Assembly: GCA_002281535.1 (NCBI GenBank)
Contig: NCGD01000038.1
Span: 1-46,298, forward strand
Origin: Sphingomonas sp. 28-63-12
GTDB lineage: Bacteria > Pseudomonadota > Alphaproteobacteria > Sphingomonadales > Sphingomonadaceae
Reading direction: 5' to 3'
Length of the DNA stretch: 46,298 bases
Shown in pieces: positions 35,062-43,102 of this stretch; positions within the stretch are counted from its first letter, which is position 1, and the number at the start of each line of letters is the position of its first letter. The notes under the pieces were generated by a model that worked only from the letters and a program-made list of their open reading frames with translations, had not been told where the DNA came from and did not search any database. The translations under genes and the position numbers were made by a program.

Positions 35062-36171
35062 ATGATCAATACTCCGGCCTGGCTGCAGCGCTTCTCCACC
35101 CTGATGACCGAAAAGCCGAAAAGCCCCTGGGGCAATTCCGGCGACGACAATGAGGGGCCACGCAACCCCTGGTCGGTTCCGCCCGGCGGCAATCGCCCGC
35201 GTGGCGTGAAGCCGACCGCGCTTGATGAATTCATTCGTCGTGCCCGCGGCACGGGTGGCGGCGGTGGCGGTAGCGGCTTTACCGGCTTCCCCACCGGCGG
35301 CGGTGGTCGCGCGATCTGGCTGATCGGGTCAGCGCTGATCGTGGCTTTATGGGTCATCTTTACCAGCGTGCACCAGATCGCGCCGCAGCAGCGCGGCGTC
35401 GTCGCCTTTTTCGGTCGCTATTCCGAAACGCTTGATCCCGGCATCCGGCTGACCTGGCCAGCTCCGATCGCTACCGTCGCCAAGGTCGATGTGCAGGCCA
35501 TCCGCACCGAGGATTTCCCCGAAGGCGGCACCGGCGAGAATTTGATGCTGACCGGTGATCAGAACATCATCGATCTGGCTTATTCGGTCCGCTGGGACAT
35601 CGCCAACCCGCAGGATTATATCTACCAGATCCGCAATCCCAAAGAGACGGTCCGCGCGGTCGCAGAAAGCGCGATGCGCGCCGTGGTCGCTACCGTTACG
35701 CTTGACGAGGCAATTGGCAGCGGGCGCGACCGGATCGGCGTGCGCGCGCAGGATCTGATGCAGTCGATCCTCACCGAATATAATGCCGGGATCCGCATCC
35801 AGGGCATCGCCATCAAACAGGCCGATCCACCGTCCAAGGTGATCGACGAGTTCAAAAAGGTGAGTGCTGCCCAGCAGGAAGCCGAATCGAACCTCAATGA
35901 AGCCCGCACCTATGCGCAGCAGATAACAGCCCGCGCGCAGGCCGAGGCAACCCAATTCGATCTGGCCTATGCTCAGTATAAGCTGGCGCCCGTGGTGACC
36001 CGTCGCCGCATGTATTATGAAACCATGGAGGCCGTGCTGGCCAAGACCAACAAGACTATCGTCGAAACCGGCGGCGTCGTGCCCTATCTGCCACTGCCCG
36101 GCTTGCGCGCCAAGCCGGAAGCTGCCGCGCCCGTCGCCCTGCCCAATCCAGCGACGGAGGTGAGCCAATGA
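35062..36171 (+). CDS. hflK: HflK, membrane protease modulator
   Basis: 369 residues. HflK and HflC form a large SPFH/prohibitin cage that surrounds and controls the FtsH protease. The N-terminal region is Gly/Pro-rich (KSPWGNSGDD, GGGGGGSG), followed by one transmembrane helix (IWLIGSALIVALWVIFTSV) and the SPFH domain (VHQIAPQQRGVVAFFGRY, VTLDEAIGSGRDRI, ADPPSKVIDEFKKVSAAQQ). The start has AAAGGG just upstream; an ATG at 35104 is possible. The stop overlaps hflC by four bases. A TATAAA-like box at 35051-35056 may drive it. Confidence 0.95.
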   Translation: MINTPAWLQRFSTLMTEKPKSPWGNSGDDNEGPRNPWSVPPGGNRPRGVKPTALDEFIRRARGTGGGGGGSGFTGFPTGGGGRAIWLIGSALIVALWVIFTSVHQIAPQQRGVVAFFGRYSETLDPGIRLTWPAPIATVAKVDVQAIRTEDFPEGGTGENLMLTGDQNIIDLAYSVRWDIANPQDYIYQIRNPKETVRAVAESAMRAVVATVTLDEAIGSGRDRIGVRAQDLMQSILTEYNAGIRIQGIAIKQADPPSKVIDEFKKVSAAQQEAESNLNEARTYAQQITARAQAEATQFDLAYAQYKLAPVVTRRRMYYETMEAVLAKTNKTIVETGGVVPYLPLPGLRAKPEAAAPVALPNPATEVSQ

Positions 36172-37043
36172 ACGCCACCTTGGTCCGCAACCCGATCGCG
36201 CTCGGCATTGCCGCGCTGCTCGCGCTGATCCTTGCAACGAGCAGCTTCGTAATCGTGCCCGAAACCGAACAGGCCGTGATTCTGCGCTTCGAACAGCCTG
36301 TCTATACCGTCAATGTCTGGAAGCCTGACCAGCCCTTTGGCCGCACCGGTGCGGGGCTGCTCGCCAAATTCCCGTTCATCGACAAGGTCGTCTGGGTCGA
36401 CAAGCGCGTCCTTGATGTCGATCTCGAAAACCAGCAGGTGCTGTCAACCGATCAGCTGCGGCTTGAAGTCGATGCCTTTGCCCGCTTCCGGATCATCAAC
36501 CCGCTGAAAGCCGTCGTCTCGACTGGCAGCACCTCCGCGACCGAAGACCGGATCGCAGAGCAGCTGCGCCCATTGCTTGGCTCGGCGCTGCGCAACGAGC
36601 TTGGCAAGCGCCCCTTTGCTGCCTTGCTCAGCCCGGAGCGCGGCCAGGTGATGGATAATATCCAGAACGGGCTGCAAAAGCTCGCCTCGCAATATGGCGT
36701 GCAAATCGTCGATGTCCGGATCAAGCACGCCGATCTGCCCAGCGGCAGCCCGCTCGACAGCGCGCTCAACCGGATGCGGACCGCGCGGCAGCAACAGGCG
36801 GCGACGATCCGTGCCCAGGGCCAGAAATCGGCGCAGATCATCCGCGCCGAAGCCGATGCCAATGCCTCGCGCATTTATGCCGAAAGCTTCAACAAGGACG
36901 CGGATTTCTATGATTTCTACCGCGCGATGCAATCCTATCGGCAGACCTTCGCGGCCGATGGCAGCACGCCGCAAAGCGAGACATCCATTATCCTTTCACC
37001 CAATAATGAATATCTCAAGCAGTTCACCGGGCGACCACGCTGA
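36168..37043 (+). CDS. hflC: HflC, partner of HflK
   Basis: 291 residues: a transmembrane helix (IALGIAALLALILATSSFVIV), then the SPFH domain VPETEQAVILRFEQPV, DKRVLDVDLENQQVLSTD and the helical region with VDVRIKHADLPSGS and RAEADANASRIYAE. It assembles with HflK to regulate FtsH in the inner membrane. The ATGA overlap with hflK shows coupling. About 85 bp separate it from degP. Confidence 0.95.
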   Translation: MNATLVRNPIALGIAALLALILATSSFVIVPETEQAVILRFEQPVYTVNVWKPDQPFGRTGAGLLAKFPFIDKVVWVDKRVLDVDLENQQVLSTDQLRLEVDAFARFRIINPLKAVVSTGSTSATEDRIAEQLRPLLGSALRNELGKRPFAALLSPERGQVMDNIQNGLQKLASQYGVQIVDVRIKHADLPSGSPLDSALNRMRTARQQQAATIRAQGQKSAQIIRAEADANASRIYAESFNKDADFYDFYRAMQSYRQTFAADGSTPQSETSIILSPNNEYLKQFTGRPR

Positions 37044-37127
37044 CAATTGGTTCATATTCAATCGCCGTTAAGGCACGCACCGGCAAAGGCTGCTGTGTTG
37101 CGACGGACAAGAGAGGAATAATCTAAC

Positions 37128-38663
37128 GTGCGTTACGCTTATGCCATCACCGGGGCTCTCCTTCTGGGCGGCGCTGCCGCTGCTGTAACCCTCCAGCCGC
37201 CGGCCTCGGCGCAAACCGCGCAAAATGAGCCCGCTGCCATGGCGGCGATCGCGCCACGTGCCGGCGCCCCGGTCAGCTTTGCCGATCTGGTCGCCAAGCT
37301 CCAGCCAGCGGTCGTCAATATTTCGACCAAGCAGAGCATCAAGGTCCAGCAGGCTCCTGCAAACCCATTTGCGGGTACGCCCTTTGCCGAATTGTTCGGC
37401 GGCCAGGGTCAGGGCGGTGGAGCCCCGGCGGTGCGCGAAGCCCAGTCGCTCGGGTCGGGTTTTCTGATTTCCGATGACGGCTATGTCGTCACCAACAATC
37501 ACGTCGTGGCCCCTGGTGCCAAGGGCGCAACGGTCGACTCGATCACGGTGATCCTGACCAATCGCAAGGAATATACCGCCAAGCTCGTCGGGCGCGACCC
37601 GATCTCCGATCTTGCGCTGCTTAAGATCAACGCGACCGGCCTCCCCTTCGTCAAGTTCGGGGATTCGACCCGCGCCCGTGTGGGCGATTGGGTGATCGCG
37701 ATCGGCAATCCGTTCGGCATTGGCAGCACGGTGACGGCGGGTATCGTCTCGGCGCTCCACCGCGTCACTGGCGCCGGCGCCTATGACCGCTTCATCCAGA
37801 CCGATGCGGCGATCAACCAGGGCAATTCGGGCGGTCCGATGTTCGATCTCAGCGGGAATGTCATCGGCATCAACTCGCAGATTTTTGCCGGCCAGTCGGG
37901 CGGCAATATCGGCATCGGCTTCGCCATTCCCGCGGAAGATGCCAAACCCGTAATCGACAAGCTGATGAAGGGCACGGCCATCGCCCGCGGGTATCTCGGC
38001 GTCGGCCCGCAGCCGCTCGATGACGATAGCGCAGCCGCGCTCAATCTGCCCAAGAACACCGGCGAACTGATCCGCAGCGTCTCGCCCGGTGAACCCGCCG
38101 ACAAGGCCGGTATCAAGGTCGGCGACGTCGTCGTCTCGGTCAATGGCAAGCCGGTGACGCAGGACGCATCGCTCAGCTATCTCGTCGCCAACGAAACGCC
38201 GGGATCGCGCATCCCGGTCGAACTGGTCCGCGCCGGCAAGAAGATGACGGTATCGGTCGTGATCGGCACGCGCCCGTCGGAAGATGCGCTCCTAGCGGCA
38301 TCAGGTGCCAATGACGACGAGGATGGCATGAGCCAGCCCGACACTGAAGGCCCGGCTTCTCCCGTCGCCAACAAGCTGGGCCTCGCCGTTGTTGCGCTCA
38401 CCCCGCAGATCGCCCGCAACATTGGCGTCGATTCGACCGTCAGTGGCGTCGTCGTCAGCGGCACTGATCCATCGAGCGATGCCGGACAGAAGCTCAAGCG
38501 CGGCGATGTGATCGTTTCGGCCAACGGCACGCCGGTCGGCACGCCGGAAGCGCTCTCTGCCATCGTATCGCAGGCGATCCGAGACGGTCGGCCGACGGTG
38601 CTGCTCTACGTCCAGCGCCAGCGCCTGCCAGGCGCTTTCGTGCCGATCAAGCTGAAGAAATAG
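37128..38663 (+). CDS. degP: Do-family periplasmic serine protease (DegP/HtrA)
   Basis: 511 residues. A signal peptide (ITGALLLGGAAAAVTLQPPASA) is followed by a trypsin-like domain with triad H125 (TNNHVVAPG), D161 (DPISDLALLKI) and S234 (NQGNSGGPM), then two PDZ domains (IRSVSPGEPADKAGIKVGD and GVVVSGTDPSSDAGQKLKRGD). It degrades or refolds misfolded envelope proteins. A GTG start at 37128 has GAGAGGAA about ten bases upstream. It follows hflKC and is closed by the strong terminator at 38689. The combination of FtsH regulators and an envelope protease suggests a shared protein quality control theme. Confidence 0.95.
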   Translation: MRYAYAITGALLLGGAAAAVTLQPPASAQTAQNEPAAMAAIAPRAGAPVSFADLVAKLQPAVVNISTKQSIKVQQAPANPFAGTPFAELFGGQGQGGGAPAVREAQSLGSGFLISDDGYVVTNNHVVAPGAKGATVDSITVILTNRKEYTAKLVGRDPISDLALLKINATGLPFVKFGDSTRARVGDWVIAIGNPFGIGSTVTAGIVSALHRVTGAGAYDRFIQTDAAINQGNSGGPMFDLSGNVIGINSQIFAGQSGGNIGIGFAIPAEDAKPVIDKLMKGTAIARGYLGVGPQPLDDDSAAALNLPKNTGELIRSVSPGEPADKAGIKVGDVVVSVNGKPVTQDASLSYLVANETPGSRIPVELVRAGKKMTVSVVIGTRPSEDALLAASGANDDEDGMSQPDTEGPASPVANKLGLAVVALTPQIARNIGVDSTVSGVVVSGTDPSSDAGQKLKRGDVIVSANGTPVGTPEALSAIVSQAIRDGRPTVLLYVQRQRLPGAFVPIKLKK

Positions 38664-38688
38664 GCTGTCGCCCTATAGCGTCGAACAG

Positions 38689-38720
38689 CCGCCCGGTCAG
38701 CGATGACCGGGCGGCCTTTT
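38689..38720 (+). terminator. Intrinsic terminator after degP
   Basis: Perfect 11-bp stem CCGCCCGGTCA / TGACCGGGCGG with a GCGA tetraloop, followed by CCTTTT. Confidence 0.92.
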
Positions 38721-38781
38721 CGTGTCTTGCCGCGCTCCCCCCAAACGCGCGATAGCGGTGGGAGAGCGTAGGGAGAGTGAT

Positions 38782-40428
38782 ATGGCGGACGGTAGCATCT
38801 TCATTGGGACCGGTGGCGGCAAACCCCAGGCACTCGAACTCAAACGCGCCAATCGCCACGGTCTGATTGCCGGCGCCACCGGCACCGGCAAGACGGTGAC
38901 GGTACAGGGCATTATCGAAGGCTTCTCGGCCGCCGGCGTCCCCTGCTTCGTAGCTGATGTAAAGGGCGACCTTGCCGGGCTCGCCATGGCCGGCTCTCCC
39001 ACCGGCAAGCTCCACGACATCTTCGCTGCCCGCGCCAAGGAAATCGGCGATGACGATTGGGCCTATGCCGACACGCCCGTGCAGTTCTGGGATTTGTTCG
39101 GCGAACAAGGCCATCCGATCCGCACCACCATTTCCGAAATGGGGCCCCTCCTGCTAGCGCGGCTAATGGACCTGAACGAAGTTCAGGAGGGCGTCCTCAC
39201 CATTGCCTTCCACGTCGCCGACAAGGAAGGATTGCTGCTCCTTAATCTCGATGATCTCCAGGCCATGCTCGCCCACTGCGCGACGCGCGCCGATGAGCTG
39301 ACCACCACCTATGGCAATATGTCGAAGGCCAGCATCGGAACGATCCAACGCTCGTTGCTCCAGCTTCGCTCGCAGGGCGGCGAGCATTTCTTCGGCGAAC
39401 CCGCGCTCGCCATGGCCGACATGATCGCGCTCGATGACAAGGGCCGCGGCGTCGTCAACATCCTCGCCGCCGACAAATTGATGCAGAGCCCCAAGCTCTA
39501 CTCCACCTTCCTGCTCTGGCTGCTGAGCGAGCTGTTCGAGCATCTCCCCGAGGTCGGCGACCCCGATAAGCCGGTGCTGTGCTTCTTCTTCGATGAGGCG
39601 CATCTGCTGTTCAACGATGCGCCCAAGGCGCTGCTCGACAAGATCGAACAGGTTGTCCGGCTGATCCGTTCAAAGGGCGTCGGCGTCTATTTCATCACCC
39701 AGAATCCGATCGACATCCCCGATACCGTCGCGGGCCAGCTCGGCAATCGCGTCCAGCACGCCCTGCGCGCCTTCACCCCGCGCGATCAGGCCGCCGTCAA
39801 GTCAGCGGCTACCACCTTCCGCGCCAATCCCGGCGTCGATGTCGAGACGATCATTACCGAATTGAAGGTCGGTGAGGCCCTGGTATCGTTGCTCCAGCCC
39901 GACGGTGCGCCATCGCCGGTCGAGCGTACGCTGATCAAACCGCCATCGACCCGTGTCGGGCCGCTCGACGCCAAGGAACGCGGCGTGATGATCGCCACCG
40001 ATGCGATCGGCGAGAAATATGACACGGTGATCGATGCCGAATCGGCCGAGGAGTTGCTCGCCGCCAAAGCAGAGGAGGCGTCAGCCGCCGCCGCCGAGGC
40101 GACGGCCAAGACCGAAGCCGACAAGCAGGCCGCCATTCAGGCCAAGGACGATGCCCGCGCGGCCAAGGAAGCCGAACGCGCCCGCATCGCCGCCGACAAG
40201 GAAGCGGTACGCCAAGCGCGCGACGCTGAGCGCGCCGCTGCCAATAATCCCTGGAACAAGATCGCCACGGCCGCGACGCGTACCGCCACGACGACCATCA
40301 CCCGCACCGTCGCCAATGAAGTCGCCAAACAGGTGTTCGGCACGAGTTCAAGACGCGGATCGAGCAGTGGCGGCCTGATTGGCGGGCTGGTCCGCGGCGT
40401 ATTGGGCGGGCTTTTCAAGGGCAGATAG
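38782..40428 (+). CDS. HerA-like (DUF853) ATPase
   Basis: 548 residues. P-loop GATGTGKT near residue 31, Walker [11 protein letters not shown], and the DUF853 motifs [22 protein letters not shown] and [13 protein letters not shown]. Residues about 430-500 are a charged, Ala/Lys/Glu-rich coiled coil, and the C-terminus has a glycine-rich [18 protein letters not shown] tail that may touch membrane. The family is related to the HerA/FtsK translocases; the function of DUF853 proteins is unknown. GGGAGAGTGAT precedes the ATG at 38782. A second terminator follows the stop. Confidence 0.92.
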   Translation: MADGSIFIGTGGGKPQALELKRANRHGLIAGATGTGKTVTVQGIIEGFSAAGVPCFVADVKGDLAGLAMAGSPTGKLHDIFAARAKEIGDDDWAYADTPVQFWDLFGEQGHPIRTTISEMGPLLLARLMDLNEVQEGVLTIAFHVADKEGLLLLNLDDLQAMLAHCATRADELTTTYGNMSKASIGTIQRSLLQLRSQGGEHFFGEPALAMADMIALDDKGRGVVNILAADKLMQSPKLYSTFLLWLLSELFEHLPEVGDPDKPVLCFFFDEAHLLFNDAPKALLDKIEQVVRLIRSKGVGVYFITQNPIDIPDTVAGQLGNRVQHALRAFTPRDQAAVKSAATTFRANPGVDVETIITELKVGEALVSLLQPDGAPSPVERTLIKPPSTRVGPLDAKERGVMIATDAIGEKYDTVIDAESAEELLAAKAEEASAAAAEATAKTEADKQAAIQAKDDARAAKEAERARIAADKEAVRQARDAERAAANNPWNKIATAATRTATTTITRTVANEVAKQVFGTSSRRGSSSGGLIGGLVRGVLGGLFKGR

Positions 40429-40434
40429 GCAAAC

Positions 40435-40470
40435 GGCGCGGCACACCTGAGGGGATGCCGCGCCACTTTT
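40435..40470 (+). terminator. Intrinsic terminator after the HerA-like gene
   Basis: 9-bp stem GGCGCGGCA / TGCCGCGCC with a 12-nt loop and an ACTTTT end. It may also serve the convergent glycine-zipper gene. Confidence 0.85.
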
Positions 40471-40489
40471 ACCTAAGAAGCGGCCGGGT

Positions 40490-41035
40490 TTACCGGCACT
40501 TGATCGGCTGGCTGTTCTGATCGACCGACTTGCCGATAATCGCCCCAAGGGCGCCACCGATCAGCGTGCCGGCCGCGCGCGAATGGCCGCCGTCGATCAC
40601 ATTGCCAAGCACACCGCCGCCAATCGCGCCAACGATCAGCCCGGTCGTGCCATCATTGCGCTTGCAATAATAGCGCCCGTCATTGCCGCGATAGACGCGA
40701 TCGTCCTCGGCCAGCACGCGCTCCTGGTAATTGGGGCCATCGCGATAATAGCGTGCCGCATCATAACCGTTTTCGTCGCGGTCGGCATAACGGGGATCGT
40801 TATAGCGCGGGTCGTTATAGCGGGGATCGTTGCGCTGATCGCGATAGCTCGAGCGGCTATTGCGCGCGGCCTGATAGCGATCGAACTCGGTGCGGAATAT
40901 CTGCATTTCGTTCTGGAAACGCTGCTGCGCCGCCTCAAAGCGTTGCTCCTGCTGCGCTGTCTGCGCGAGGACCGGAGTGGACAATGCGATGCACGACGTG
41001 GCGATGATAGCGGCGATACGGGTAAAACGGGTCAT
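40490..41035 (-). CDS. Glycine-zipper 2TM envelope protein
   Basis: 181 residues. A signal peptide (IAAIIATSCIALSTPVLAQ) leads into a Gln-rich helical stretch (QQEQRFEAAQQRFQNEMQIF), a repeated RYNDP block, and a C-terminal glycine-zipper pair (GLIVGAIGGGVLGNVI and GTLIGGALGAIIG) of the type found in outer-membrane-associated proteins. YYCKRNDGTTG precedes the zipper. GGAGACCACC lies before the ATG at 41035. It is convergent with the HerA-like gene. Confidence 0.8.
   Translation of the reverse strand: MTRFTRIAAIIATSCIALSTPVLAQTAQQEQRFEAAQQRFQNEMQIFRTEFDRYQAARNSRSSYRDQRNDPRYNDPRYNDPRYADRDENGYDAARYYRDGPNYQERVLAEDDRVYRGNDGRYYCKRNDGTTGLIVGAIGGGVLGNVIDGGHSRAAGTLIGGALGAIIGKSVDQNSQPIKCR
40791..40835. 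repeat. 15-bp tandem repeat encoding RYNDP
   Basis: Three units of the form CGGGGATCGTTATAG, CGCGGGTCGTTATAG and CGGGGATCGTTGCGC. They encode repeated pentapeptides (RYNDP RYNDP) in the glycine-zipper protein. Confidence 0.75.
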
Positions 41036-41140
41036 GGTGGTCTCCTCAATCTGCAGGCCATAACAACCCAAGTCACCGTAACGTTGCATGAACGAAATTA
41101 TCGGCGGCGTTCAGGTGGCCCGCCAGTTGCCCACGGGCGA

Positions 41141-41497
41141 TCAAGCCGCCGGTTTTGCCCCCTTGGCACCATAGGCCACCCCGCGTTCCTGCCACAGCGC
41201 ATGCACGGCCGACCAATCGGGCACGCCATCGCTTTCATACCCGAAGGTCGACCCGGTCGCGATGGCCGGAAAGGCCCGCATCGCTTTGGCATGCGCGCCC
41301 GACACCATGAAGCGCCGCATTGCCGCCCGGTCGGTCCACACCGTCAGCGTATGCTGCACCCCGTTGATCGCCCGCGCTTCGGCCCGCAAATTCCCGGCGG
41401 CGCTCTGCGCCTGCGCCATCGAACGCAGCGCATGCCACCAGAACCGCGCGGCATGCAGTGGCCCATTGAGCCTGAGCCCGGTGATCGAGACATACAT
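41141..41497 (-). CDS. Dimeric alpha/beta-barrel (monooxygenase/DUF3291-like) protein
   Basis: About 118 residues. MYVSITGLRLNGPLHAARFW, HTLTVWTDRAAMRRFMVSGAH and AMRAFPAIATGSTFGYE fit the small ferredoxin-like alpha/beta barrel of antibiotic-biosynthesis-monooxygenase and DUF3291-type proteins. A catalytic residue cannot be named. The ATG at 41497 has GAGG about ten bases upstream. It is divergent from the SDR gene, with the 17-bp operator lying between, so it is probably controlled by the TetR. Confidence 0.55.
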   Translation of the reverse strand: MYVSITGLRLNGPLHAARFWWHALRSMAQAQSAAGNLRAEARAINGVQHTLTVWTDRAAMRRFMVSGAHAKAMRAFPAIATGSTFGYESDGVPDWSAVHALWQERGVAYGAKGAKPAA

Positions 41498-41513
41498 TGA
41501 CAAAAACCTCGCC

Positions 41514-41530
41514 GGTTGACAGTGTCTACC
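41514..41530. promoter_or_regulatory. 17-bp palindromic operator between divergent genes
   Basis: GGTTGACAGTGTCTACC fits GGT-n-GACA-n-TGTC-n-ACC exactly. It contains a TTGACA -35 hexamer for the rightward SDR-tetR transcript and lies 17 bp from the divergent start at 41497. The best candidate binder is the TetR encoded two genes to the right. Confidence 0.7.
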
Positions 41531-41564
41531 ATTAACCGATCGACCTGTTCACGGCAAGCTCAGC

Positions 41565-42419
41565 ATGAAAGCGAGTACCACCATGAAGCCAGAGACGCGC
41601 ACCACAGGCTGGACCAGGATCTACGGTCCTTGGGCATTGGTGACCGGCGCATCGGACGGGATCGGCCGGGCGATCGCGAGCGACTGTGCGGCGCGCGGGC
41701 TCAACCTGATCCTGGTTGCGCGCAACCAGGTGGCGCTGGACCTGCTCGCTGCTGAACTGACCCGCGCTCACCTGGTCAGAGTCCGGGTGGTTGCCGCCGA
41801 TCTTGGCGACTCTGGCGCGCTCGACCGGTTGCTGGCGACGCTCGGCGATATCGATATCGGCTTGCTCGTTCTCGCCGCCGGCTTCGGCACCGCCGGATCC
41901 TTTCTCGCTACCGACCTGACCGAGGAACAGGCGATGCTTGCTGTCAATTGCGGGGCAGTGCTGACGCTCAGCCACGCCCTCGCCCCCGGGCTGGTCGCGC
42001 GCGGCCGGGGCGGGATCATCCTGTTCAGCTCGATCGTCGCTTTCCAGGGCGTGGCGCGCGCCGCCCATTACGCCGCGACCAAGGCTTATAATCATGTCCT
42101 GGCCGAGGGGCTGTCCCGCGAATTGGCGCCGCTGGGGATTGATGTGCTGGCCTGCACGCCCGGCCCCGTCGCCAGTGGCTTTGCCGCCCGATCCCAGCTG
42201 CAAATGGGCGCTGCAGCCAATCCCCAGCGCATCGCACACGAAACACTGCAGGCGCTCGGCAAGCGCCACATCGTCCGCCCTGGCCTGCAATCCAAATTAC
42301 TGATCTATGGCCTGTCGACATTGCCCCGCGTCGCGCGTGGCGCCATCATGAGCGCCATCATGGCCGGGATGACACGCCATCACCACGACACGAAAACCAA
42401 CACCTACCGACCTGCGTGA
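41565..42419 (+). CDS. Short-chain dehydrogenase/reductase
   Basis: 284 residues. A Rossmann fold with VTGASDGIGRAIA for NAD(P), AAGFG in the place of NAG, a catalytic-serine strand LFSSIVAFQG and Y-AAT-K. CTPGPVASGF closes the active site. Substrate unknown. The C-terminus MTRHHHDTKTNTYRPA is odd and overlaps the tetR coding frame; see the tetR entry. An ATG at 41583 is a second possible start. It probably forms an operon with tetR. Confidence 0.88.
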   Translation: MKASTTMKPETRTTGWTRIYGPWALVTGASDGIGRAIASDCAARGLNLILVARNQVALDLLAAELTRAHLVRVRVVAADLGDSGALDRLLATLGDIDIGLLVLAAGFGTAGSFLATDLTEEQAMLAVNCGAVLTLSHALAPGLVARGRGGIILFSSIVAFQGVARAAHYAATKAYNHVLAEGLSRELAPLGIDVLACTPGPVASGFAARSQLQMGAAANPQRIAHETLQALGKRHIVRPGLQSKLLIYGLSTLPRVARGAIMSAIMAGMTRHHHDTKTNTYRPA

Positions 42420-42444
42420 GGCATGCCTTACCGAAGCGCTTGCC

Positions 42445-43014
42445 GTGATCGCCGAGACCGGGATTGAGCAACTGAGCCTGCGCGAAGTCGCCCGTCGCCT
42501 CGGCGTATCCCATCAGGCGCCCTACAAGCATTTCCCCAGCCGCGATCACATCCTGGCCGAAGTGGTGGCGCGCTGTTTCGATGGCTTTGCCGCGTTTCTG
42601 GAAACCGCCGATCGCAGCGGCGCCCCACCCGAAGCGCTGGGTGCGCTTGGCCTGGCCTATTTCGCTTACGCGCGCGCGCACCCGCTCGAATATCGGCTGA
42701 TGTTCAATACCCCATTGCCCGACGGTGCCAAGCACCCAGCGATGATGCAACGCGCGCGTTACGCCTTTGAGCTGCTTGAACGGAGCATCGCCCGCATGAC
42801 GCTGCAGCCGCTCGCCCCCGTCTCGGTGCCGCTCGACGCGCTGTTTGTCTGGTCGACGATCCACGGACTGGCCAGCATCTTGCAGTCCGACACACTTGAA
42901 AAACTGGGTCTGAGCCCAGCCGAGCGCGACGGTGCGATTGCCCGGTGCATGGCCCGGATCGGCCTGGCGCTCGCGCCCGAAAACAGCATCTCGGCCTATC
43001 ACTCTCCCCCCTGA
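42445..43014 (+). CDS. TetR/AcrR-family regulator (5' end unclear)
   Basis: At least 189 residues. LSLREVARRLGVSHQAPYKHFPSRDHILAEV is the TetR helix-turn-helix, and the C-terminal part (YRLMFNTPLPDG, HGLASILQ) is a WHG-type ligand domain. Homologues start about 20-25 residues earlier (DLREACLTEALAVIAE in the same frame), but no ATG, GTG or TTG is available: the frame is open only from 42373 and has a CTG at 42412. The listed GTG at 42445 would cut helix 1. A 1-2 base indel near 42408 would join it to the ATG at 42369. The regulator likely binds the 17-bp palindrome at 41514. Confidence 0.8.
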   Translation: MIAETGIEQLSLREVARRLGVSHQAPYKHFPSRDHILAEVVARCFDGFAAFLETADRSGAPPEALGALGLAYFAYARAHPLEYRLMFNTPLPDGAKHPAMMQRARYAFELLERSIARMTLQPLAPVSVPLDALFVWSTIHGLASILQSDTLEKLGLSPAERDGAIARCMARIGLALAPENSISAYHSPP

Positions 43015-43067
43015 TCAACGCCGGCCGATCAATCCAAATGCGGGCCCACTTGCATGGCTACGCCCAA

Positions 43068-43091
43068 GGTGTATGATTCACGTGATACACC
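43068..43091. promoter_or_regulatory. Inverted repeat upstream of the TonB receptor
   Basis: GGTGTAT and ATACACC, 7-bp perfect arms around a 10-bp centre that includes TTCACGTGA. It lies 12 bp before the receptor start, over the probable RBS/5' end of the message. It is an operator or leader structure; the regulator is unknown. Confidence 0.5.
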
Positions 43092-43102
43092 CTGGAGCGT
43101 TG

